Source: Flavobacteriaceae bacterium
Lineage (GTDB): Bacteria; Bacteroidota; Bacteroidia; Flavobacteriales; Flavobacteriaceae
NCBI GenBank assembly: GCA_947456955.1
Contig: CANGTQ010000002.1
Span: 62,001 to 126,000, forward strand
Length of the DNA: 64,000 nt
Reading direction: 5' to 3'
Made by a program: the position numbers and the translations under genes. Shown piece after piece: positions 58,633-64,000 of this stretch. Under the pieces are notes generated by a model. The model made no database searches. It was not told the DNA's origin and saw nothing but the letters and a program-made list of their open reading frames with translations. Every line of letters begins with the position of its first letter. Position 1 is the stretch's first letter.

Positions 58633-59766
58633 TTATTTTCTAAATATTCTCCCTTTCCACTTAAAGCTTCCAAAAAGCGAATAAATTCCAACCAAACTAG
58701 AAAATAAAGGATAAATAACGCTGCTGGCGACTGGGACAAAGAATTTGCCTTTTCTCAAATAAGCATTCGATTTATAAAGCAAAATATAATCAACAATATA
58801 TTTTATCAAAAATGCAATTAGCAATATTCTCCAGTTTAAAAAGGCAAAAGGCAAAAGGCAAAAGGCAAAAGTTAAAGATAAATTCATTAAAAGGACCACA
58901 ACCGCCAAAAACCTAGCATAACTACTTTTATAACCGGTTGATTTTCCTGCCCAACGAACCCGTTGCATAAAGAGTTTGTATAAATCGTTTTCTGGTTTGG
59001 TTTTTACAATAACATCGTTGTTTTTAAGATAATGCACTTTTTCTTTATTGGTATTAACCGCTTTTTGTAATAAAAAAACATCATCACCGCTGGCTTTATC
59101 ACTAATTCCACCAAATCCACCTATTTCAGAAAAGATTTTTTTGGTGTAAGCAAAGTTCGCTCCGTTGCACATAAATGGTTTTCCAATACCAAAACTCCCA
59201 ATGGTTACACCTTGCAAACTCATCAAATCCAACTGTTGAAAATAATGGAACCAGTTGTTTTTGGCTCGATACAGCACAGCGCCTACAATCATTTCTGGAT
59301 TATTTGTTTGAATATAATTATCTAATGTCAGCAACCAATTTTTATTCACGATACAATCAGCATCAGTCGTAACTATCCAATCGTGTTTGGCAATGGGCAT
59401 AGCTCGTCCTAATGCATCTTTTTTGGGCGAATAGGAGAGGTGTAGGTTTTCTAGCAATGTTGTGTCCAAATGCTCATATTTCATGCGCCATTGAATGCAA
59501 ATGCGTTCCGAATTATCGGTTGAAAAATCATCCACCAGAATAATCTCAATCATCTTATGCGGATAGTTCAAATTGGAAATCGATTCTAAAAGAGTTGGTA
59601 AATTTTTAGCTTCATTCCGAAAAGGGATCACAATAGTAAAAGCCGTTTTTGGAGCCAAATCTGTTACATGAAAAGATTTCACTTTGTTGAATCCAAAAAT
59701 CAATTGAATAATTAAAAGGACATATACCAATAAAATAACTAGCAATACAATCGAAACTATTCCCAT
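58633..59766 (-). CDS. Family 2 glycosyltransferase, membrane-bound
   Basis: This 377-residue enzyme has an N-terminal helix (3-24), then the GT2 core: FTIVIPFRNEAKNLPTLLESI near 43, LVDDFSTDNSE near 77 and the metal site VTTDADCIVN near 131. The acceptor-side motif QRVRWAGKST (QxxRW) near 265 is followed by three C-terminal helices. One of these, LTFAFCLLPFAFLNW, is encoded by four tandem GGCAAAA heptamers. It overlaps the following flippase-like gene by 10 bases, so the two probably cooperate in making a surface glycan. Confidence 0.9.
   Translation of the reverse strand: MGIVSIVLLVILLVYVLLIIQLIFGFNKVKSFHVTDLAPKTAFTIVIPFRNEAKNLPTLLESISNLNYPHKMIEIILVDDFSTDNSERICIQWRMKYEHLDTTLLENLHLSYSPKKDALGRAMPIAKHDWIVTTDADCIVNKNWLLTLDNYIQTNNPEMIVGAVLYRAKNNWFHYFQQLDLMSLQGVTIGSFGIGKPFMCNGANFAYTKKIFSEIGGFGGISDKASGDDVFLLQKAVNTNKEKVHYLKNNDVIVKTKPENDLYKLFMQRVRWAGKSTGYKSSYARFLAVVVLLMNLSLTFAFCLLPFAFLNWRILLIAFLIKYIVDYILLYKSNAYLRKGKFFVPVASSVIYPLFSSLVGIYSLFGSFKWKGRIFRK
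58843..58871 (-). repeat. Four tandem GGCAAAA heptamers inside the GT2 gene
   Basis: The plus-strand unit GGCAAAA is repeated four times without error. In the minus-strand reading it encodes part of a hydrophobic helix (FAFCLLPFAF). Unit loss would shift the frame. Confidence 0.92.
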
Positions 59767-60680
59767 TTTGGTTTGAATTTAAGTACATAATAACTTCCGA
59801 TAACAACAGGCAAAACCACATTTAAAAACCACATCAAAGTGGAAATAAAAACAGCAATCCATTCGTTTACACCCAATTTTCCGAAGAAAAAAACCGCCAT
59901 ACTTCCTTTTACAGCAAAGTCCAGAAACTGGAAACTCGGCAAAGAAGAAGCCAAAAAATAAACGGTTGCAATGGTTGCCATCATCGTTAGATAAGGTAAA
60001 TCTACATCAAAAGCGAGAAATAAAAAATAGTATTGATGCGAAAAAACCATATAACGGCAAAGCGCGAGAAGATTATTTTTAGTGTGAATTTGTTTCGGGA
60101 TTTCGTTGATTTTGTATATGAGTTTTTCAATCGAATAGCCTTTAATCTTGATATTCTTGAATAGACAAGAAAATAGAATAAATAAAATAGACAAACCGAT
60201 TATGGCTAGACCCCATTTCCAATAGCCAAGAATCAATAGCCCAATTGTTCCAAAAACCACAGTTAAAACCATCTGAATTCCGTTGCAGATTAGATTTAGA
60301 AATATGATTTTCTTGGTTTTCTTTTTGTCAAAATACAAAGCTTTCCCAGCGTATTCTCCAAGTCCATTTGGCGTAAAAATTCCGGCCGTTAACGCTCCGA
60401 GAACTTGTTTAGTAGATTCGCCAACTGAAATCGGTTTTATAAGCGAAACCAGATTTCGCCATTTTAAAATTTCGAGATACCGATTGGCAAAACTGAAGGA
60501 AAGCAAAAATATAGTTCCCGAAACCGATTGGTTATCATAAAGCAAACTGTGGAATTTTTCCCAATAGAGTTTGTCATTATTTGCTAATTGATCATAGATG
60601 AAATAAAAAGCGCCAGTTACAATCAAAAGTTTGATAATAAAAACACTGAATTGCTTAGCTTTGTGTGGAATTGTAATCAT
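59757..60680 (-). CDS. Lysylphosphatidylglycerol synthase TM-region / flippase-like protein
   Basis: This 307-residue polytopic protein has about eight hydrophobic helices and contains FSFANRYLEILKWRNLV near residue 65, LTAGIFTPNGLGEYAGKALYF near 98 and SSLPSFQFLDFAVKGSMAVFFF near 245, the pattern of the UPF0104/LPG synthase membrane family. Members move or modify lipids. The ATG at 60680 was chosen. Its overlap with the GT2 gene suggests a lipid-linked glycan pathway (inference). Confidence 0.82.
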   Translation of the reverse strand: MITIPHKAKQFSVFIIKLLIVTGAFYFIYDQLANNDKLYWEKFHSLLYDNQSVSGTIFLLSFSFANRYLEILKWRNLVSLIKPISVGESTKQVLGALTAGIFTPNGLGEYAGKALYFDKKKTKKIIFLNLICNGIQMVLTVVFGTIGLLILGYWKWGLAIIGLSILFILFSCLFKNIKIKGYSIEKLIYKINEIPKQIHTKNNLLALCRYMVFSHQYYFLFLAFDVDLPYLTMMATIATVYFLASSLPSFQFLDFAVKGSMAVFFFGKLGVNEWIAVFISTLMWFLNVVLPVVIGSYYVLKFKPKWE

Positions 60681-60701
60681 TGTTACAAAAGTAGGTAATT
60701 G

Positions 60702-60769
60702 GATTTGAAGATTTGAGAGTTTGAGAATTTGAAAATAAATTATACTGAAAGCCAACAACCGACAACCAT
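60702..60769. repeat. Octamer array GATTTGAA x4 plus CCGACAA words before ruvC
   Basis: GATTTGAA, GATTTGAG, AGTTTGAG and AATTTGAA are consecutive at 60702-60733. At 60752-60767 CCAACAA and CCGACAA repeat the same heptamer as the array in leuS (6962-6991). Confidence 0.8.
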
Positions 60770-60777
60770 TAAAAAAA

Positions 60778-61332
60778 ATGGCAAACGAACGCATCATATT
60801 AGGAATTGACCCGGGAACCACCATTATGGGTTTTGGGTTAATCAAAGTAGTCAACAAAAAAATGGAATTCATTCAGTTAAACGAATTGATTCTAAGTAAA
60901 TATGATGATCATTACACCAAATTAAAAGTCATTTTCGAACGAACAATTGAATTAATAGAAACGCATCATCCTGACGAAATTGCAATAGAAGCACCTTTTT
61001 TCGGAAAGAATGTGCAATCAATGCTAAAATTGGGAAGAGCACAAGGTGTTGCCATGGCAGCTGGTTTGTCACGTCAAATTCCAATTACCGAATACGAACC
61101 CAAAAAGATAAAAATGGCTATTACTGGCAACGGAAATGCCAGCAAAGAACAAGTAGCCAAAATGCTGCAACAGCTTTTAGGGTTGAAACAATTACCAAAA
61201 AATCTCGATTCAACAGATGGTTTAGCCGCAGCGGTTTGCCACTTTTTCAACTCAGGGAAAACCGTAGGCGAAAAAAGTTATACGGGTTGGGATGCTTTTG
61301 TAAAACAGAATGAGCAACGTGTTAAAAAATAG
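60778..61332 (+). CDS. ruvC: Holliday junction resolvase RuvC
   Basis: This 184-residue endonuclease resolves Holliday junctions with RuvAB. Catalytic residues are visible in ILGIDPGTTIMGFG (Asp11), EIAIEAPFFGKN (Glu near 70), and the C-terminal DSTDGLAAAVCHFF (two acidic residues near 145). Length and order are normal. The start codon lies 11 bases after the word repeats. It is followed by hemW. Confidence 0.95.
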   Translation: MANERIILGIDPGTTIMGFGLIKVVNKKMEFIQLNELILSKYDDHYTKLKVIFERTIELIETHHPDEIAIEAPFFGKNVQSMLKLGRAQGVAMAAGLSRQIPITEYEPKKIKMAITGNGNASKEQVAKMLQQLLGLKQLPKNLDSTDGLAAAVCHFFNSGKTVGEKSYTGWDAFVKQNEQRVKK

Positions 61333-61388
61333 TTTGCAGTCGCAGTCGCAGTTTCCAGTTCTGCTGACTGAGACTGAGACTGAATACT
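61333..61388. repeat. Hexamer word array with inverted arms between ruvC and hemW
   Basis: GCAGTC, GCAGTC, GCAGTTTC and CAGTT (61336-61360) are faced by GACTGA, GACTGA and GACTGAA (61367-61385), the inverse complement. It fills almost the whole gap. Confidence 0.8.
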
Positions 61389-61393
61389 AAAAA

Positions 61394-62521
61394 ATGAGCG
61401 GCATCTACATCCATATTCCTTTCTGCAAACAAGCTTGCCATTATTGCGACTTCCATTTTTCGACTTCATTAAAGAAAAAAGATGAGATGGTTTTGGCTTT
61501 GGCCAACGAAATGGCGCTGCGCGCAACTGAATTCAAAAATGAGGTCGTCGAAACGATTTATTTTGGAGGCGGAACGCCGTCGATATTGGATATTCATGAT
61601 TTAAGATTTTTGATTGATGAGGTTTTTGCAAATTATAAAGTCGTTAAAAATCCAGAAATAACTGTAGAAGCAAATCCAGATGATTTAACGGAAACCCGAA
61701 TCATCGAATTATCACAAAACAAAATCAATCGCTTAAGCATCGGAATCCAATCCTTTTTTGAAGATGATTTAAAGCTCATGAACCGCGCTCATAATTCGAC
61801 GGAAGCCAAAAAATGTCTTGAAATTGCCACACAATATTTCGATAATATTTCCATCGATTTGATTTATGGAGTGCCAAATATGTCAAATAAAAAATGGTTG
61901 CAAAATATAGAAACCGCATTGTCTTTTAACGTGCCGCACATTTCGAGTTATGCTTTGACAGTCGAGCCCAAAACGGCTTTGCATAGCTTTATCCAAAAAG
62001 GAATCATTCCGCCACCCGAAGATGAAGTGGCGCAGGAACATTTTCATTTGTTGGTTGACAAGCTCGAAGAAAACGGATTCATTCATTATGAGTTGTCTAA
62101 TTTTGGAAAGACAACTTATTTCTCCAAAAACAATTCGAGTTATTGGTTAGGGAAAAAATACATCGGAATTGGTCCTTCGGCGCACAGTTACAATGGTATT
62201 TCCAGAAGTTGGAATATTTCAAACAATACGCTTTATTTAAAATCAATTGCTGAAAACATTTTGCCATCGGAAACTGAAATCTTAACCAAAACAGATAGAT
62301 ATAACGAGTATGTGATGACTGGTTTGCGAACCATTTGGGGAATTTCTTTAGACAGAATTGAGCGCGAATTTGGTCCAAAATACATAGAGTATCTTAACCA
62401 ACAGTCGGCTAAATACATTGAAGATCATTTGCTTTTTGTAGATGACACTATTTTGCGAACAACTAAAATCGGGAAGTTTTTGAGTGACGGAATTGCAAGT
62501 GATTTGTTCATGCTGAACTAG
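61394..62521 (+). CDS. hemW: Radical SAM heme chaperone HemW
   Basis: This 375-residue protein has the radical SAM cluster motif IPFCKQACHYCDFHF (Cys11, Cys15, Cys18), the SAM-binding FGGGTPSIL near 57, RLSIGIQSFFEDDLKLMNR near 117 and the HemW-type C-terminal domain with YEISNFGK-like YELSNFGKTTYFSKNN near 233. HemW carries heme to client proteins; the family was once called HemN-like. The last codons (MLN, stop) lie inside a repeat palindrome, so the C-terminus may have been altered by the repeat. Confidence 0.93.
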   Translation: MSGIYIHIPFCKQACHYCDFHFSTSLKKKDEMVLALANEMALRATEFKNEVVETIYFGGGTPSILDIHDLRFLIDEVFANYKVVKNPEITVEANPDDLTETRIIELSQNKINRLSIGIQSFFEDDLKLMNRAHNSTEAKKCLEIATQYFDNISIDLIYGVPNMSNKKWLQNIETALSFNVPHISSYALTVEPKTALHSFIQKGIIPPPEDEVAQEHFHLLVDKLEENGFIHYELSNFGKTTYFSKNNSSYWLGKKYIGIGPSAHSYNGISRSWNISNNTLYLKSIAENILPSETEILTKTDRYNEYVMTGLRTIWGISLDRIEREFGPKYIEYLNQQSAKYIEDHLLFVDDTILRTTKIGKFLSDGIASDLFMLN

Positions 62522-62532
62522 TTTCAGCATCT
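62510..62532. repeat. Palindromic repeat copy 3, left border of the GIY-YIG gene
   Basis: ATGCTGAA (62510-62517), loop CTAGT, TTCAGCAT (62523-62530), then CT. It is inverted relative to the copy at 62853-62875 and differs from it at one of 23 positions. The hemW stop TAG (62519-62521) uses the loop. Confidence 0.93.
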
Positions 62533-62550
62533 TTTCAATTTATAGCTATT

Positions 62551-62835
62551 ATGATAAAAGGATTCATATATATTTTAACAAACAAGAATTTCACTGTCGT
62601 TTATGTTGGAGCCACAAAAGATTTGAAATCTAGAATAGATTGTCATAGAAATGGAACTGGAGCAGTTTTTACCAAAAAGTATAATGCTACAAATTTAATT
62701 TATTTTGAAGAGTTTGATGATTTTCATGATGCATTTGCTAGAGAAAAACAACTTAAAAATTGGCACAATGAATGGAAATGGAATTTAGTAAAAGTTTCCA
62801 ATCCAGAATTAAAAGATTTATATTTGGAGTTGTAA
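62551..62835 (+). CDS. Small GIY-YIG nuclease-domain protein
   Basis: This 94-residue protein is only a GIY-YIG domain: GFIYILTN at the N-terminus, VYVGATKDLKSRIDCH (YVG, with the catalytic Arg), FTKKYN, LIYFEEF and the catalytic Glu in AREKQLKNWHNEWKWNLV. Such small proteins (UPF0213/YhbQ-like) are single-strand or structure-specific nucleases in some tested cases. It interrupts the hemW-cyclase gene pair and is flanked by inverted palindromes at 62510-62532 and 62853-62875, 18 bases before the start and 18 after the stop. Confidence 0.93.
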   Translation: MIKGFIYILTNKNFTVVYVGATKDLKSRIDCHRNGTGAVFTKKYNATNLIYFEEFDDFHDAFAREKQLKNWHNEWKWNLVKVSNPELKDLYLEL

Positions 62836-62852
62836 TAGCGTCTTACTAGATG

Positions 62853-62880
62853 AGATGCTGAAACAAGTTCAGCATAAATG
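62853..62880. repeat. Palindromic repeat copy 4, right border of the GIY-YIG gene
   Basis: ATGCTGAA (62855-62862), loop ACAAG, TTCAGCAT (62868-62875). The ATG of the next gene begins 2 bases later (62878), as the palindrome at 23767 lies close to the LuxE-like start. Confidence 0.93.
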
Positions 62881-63651
62881 ATAGCTAAAATTCAAAACTT
62901 CGAAATCGACTTATTAAAACCTATTGATATTTCTATTTCATTATCAAATACCGATGCCAATCCGATTGCGTGGTATATTGAAAAACCGACGATTGAACCG
63001 GTAAAATTTGGTAATTGGATTGGAAAAGTTTCTGAAGGAAGTTCGACTAATTTCAATAATATTTTCTTCAATCCACACGGACACGGAACTCATACAGAAT
63101 GTCTGGGACATATAACACGCGAATTTTTCAGCATCAATCAATGTTTAAAACAGTTTTTCTTTTTGGCCGAATTGATTTCGATTGAGCCTCAAAGTTTGGG
63201 TGAAGATTTAGTAATTACCAAAGAAAGCATTTCGAATGCGCTTGATGTAACATTTAAATTAGGTATTACAAGAGAAGCATTAATCATCAGAACGTTGCCA
63301 AATTCAGAATCCAAAAAACATAAAAACTATTCAAAAACAAATCCCCCATACTTATTAGAAGAAGCTGCGACTTTCATTCGCGATAGCGGCATTAAACATT
63401 TACTAATTGATTTACCAAGTGTCGATAGGGAAGAAGATGAAGGAAGATTATTGGCGCACAAAGCCTTTTGGAATGTAAAAGATATCAATAATCTCAATGA
63501 AGATGCACGATTGGATTGTACCATTACTGAAATGATATTTGTAGATGACAACATTCGTGACGGAAGTTATCTGTTGAATTTACAAATGGCGCCGTTTGAA
63601 AATGATGCTTCTCCAAGCAAACCTGTATTATTTAAGATTGAAGATTATTGA
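62878..63651 (+). CDS. Cyclase-family hydrolase (kynurenine formamidase-like)
   Basis: This 257-residue metal hydrolase has the cyclase-family motif FFNPHGHGTHTECLGH near residue 62 (HxGTHxD/E type), and LIDLPSVDREEDEGRLLAHKAFW near 178 with the second conserved His. Members hydrolyse arylformamides or related amides; the substrate is unknown. The ATG abuts a repeat palindrome, so the original leader and perhaps the promoter have been replaced by the GIY-YIG unit. Confidence 0.88.
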   Translation: MIAKIQNFEIDLLKPIDISISLSNTDANPIAWYIEKPTIEPVKFGNWIGKVSEGSSTNFNNIFFNPHGHGTHTECLGHITREFFSINQCLKQFFFLAELISIEPQSLGEDLVITKESISNALDVTFKLGITREALIIRTLPNSESKKHKNYSKTNPPYLLEEAATFIRDSGIKHLLIDLPSVDREEDEGRLLAHKAFWNVKDINNLNEDARLDCTITEMIFVDDNIRDGSYLLNLQMAPFENDASPSKPVLFKIEDY

Positions 63652-63707
63652 TTTCAGTTTCGGAAGTTCAAAAATCAGCAATCGTTAATTTTCAATCACC
63701 AATCAAT
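63643..63707. repeat. Heptamer word array ending at the GNAT start codon
   Basis: AATCAGC, AATCGTT, AATTTTC, AATCACC and AATCAAT are consecutive (63673-63707) and stop at the ATG (63708). GATTATT and GATTTCA at 63643-63656, overlapping the end of the cyclase gene, are the inverse-complement arm. Confidence 0.8.
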
Positions 63708-64000
63708 ATGATAACCGTTTCAACAGATAAAAATAAATTGGATGTTCCGTTTATCCAAAACTTTTTGAAGGATATTTATTGGGCGGCCGGCAGGACAATT
63801 GATGAAGTGCAAACTACAATTGATGCTTCGTTTTGTTTCGGAATTTATGAGGATGAGAATCAAATTGGTTTTGCTCGTGTTATTACGGATTATGTTGTTT
63901 TTGCTTATCTGATGGATGTGTTTATTGATGAGAAACATCGCGGAAAAGGATATTCTTCCATCTTGATTGATACAATGATGAAAGAACCTAAATTGCAGCA
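63708..64000 (+). CDS. GNAT-family N-acetyltransferase (partial)
   Basis: The first 97 residues are present; the gene runs off the right edge. The N-terminus (MITVSTDKNKLDVPFIQNFL) and FCFGIYEDENQIGFARVITDYVVFAYLMDVFIDEKHRGKGYSSIL show beta strands 2-4 and the acetyl-CoA-binding RGKGYSS motif near residue 82 of GNAT enzymes. The substrate is unknown. Confidence 0.92.
   Translation, partial: MITVSTDKNKLDVPFIQNFLKDIYWAAGRTIDEVQTTIDASFCFGIYEDENQIGFARVITDYVVFAYLMDVFIDEKHRGKGYSSILIDTMMKEPKLQ

Noticed and set aside
62551..62835. Group I intron or intein homing endonuclease
   Set aside because: The GIY-YIG gene lies between two intact genes, not inside one, and no intron or intein sequence surrounds it.
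1048..63707. CRISPR array as an explanation of the short repeats
   Set aside because: Units are 6-8 bases with no spacers of constant length, and no cas genes are present.

Overview
The window is chromosomal DNA of a Flavobacterium-like member of the Bacteroidota. Evidence: AT-rich sequence, TAnnTTTG promoter boxes with almost no Shine-Dalgarno sites, type IX secretion (T9SS) C-terminal sorting domains, a TonB-dependent receptor with an N-terminal carboxypeptidase-regulatory domain, a DNA polymerase III alpha with a fused N-terminal exonuclease, and families typical of this order (DUF5686, DUF4271, DUF4296, DUF3098, DUF423, DUF3050). Most genes are housekeeping, and gene order looks like an ordinary core chromosome. 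No prophage, IS transposase, CRISPR array or integron was found.

Layout. 1-6 kb (minus strand): DUF5686 protein (partial), frr, pyrH, then an ftsX-DUF3098-uppP-truB-outer membrane protein run; a thioredoxin-like gene faces it. 6-14 kb: leuS, a barrel protein, a YugP-type zinc peptidase, an Lrp regulator, a saccharopine dehydrogenase family gene and small membrane genes. 14-23 kb: pckA, hemD, DUF4271, a dolichyl-phosphate mannose synthase-like enzyme with pyrC and a DUF4296 lipoprotein, an NAD-dependent epimerase, tyrS and a LuxE-like gene. 23.8-32.1 kb: the main accessory-looking block, with two T9SS cargo genes (one almost only a sorting domain), a beta-helix lipoprotein and a TonB receptor, divergent from a PhoB/PhoR-like two-component system. 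32-39.5 kb: a glycosyltransferase, trmB, a LysE exporter, an alkyltransferase-like protein, an Mrp/NifU iron-sulfur pair, a ferredoxin reductase with its ferredoxin, a GDSL lipoprotein and DUF3050. 39.6-46.5 kb: a large zinc metalloprotease, a glutaryl-CoA dehydrogenase-like enzyme, trmN6, rimM and rpsP. 46.6-54.3 kb: a lipoprotein, an RRM protein, dnaE, trxA, DUF58 and tRNA-Asp. 54.7-64 kb: a large T9SS protein, a glycosyltransferase and flippase-like pair, ruvC, hemW, a small GIY-YIG nuclease, a cyclase-family hydrolase and a partial GNAT gene.

The most unusual content is in the small repeats. (1) A palindrome with arms ATKCTGAA and TTCAGMAT occurs at least four times, with compensating base changes. 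Two copies in inverted orientation bracket the GIY-YIG nuclease gene exactly, one overlapping the hemW stop codon and the other touching the next start codon. This looks like a minimal nuclease-plus-palindrome mobile unit. (2) At least fifteen loci carry arrays of a 6-8 base word repeated about four times. Many intergenic ones have a second arm of the same word in inverse complement, and several end directly at a start codon. Three arrays lie inside coding sequences (two in leuS, one in a glycosyltransferase). (3) A GC-rich REP-like palindrome (CCTGCC/GGTAGG) occurs between genes and once in frame inside an epimerase. These repeats, rather than the genes, are the best candidate for something undescribed.
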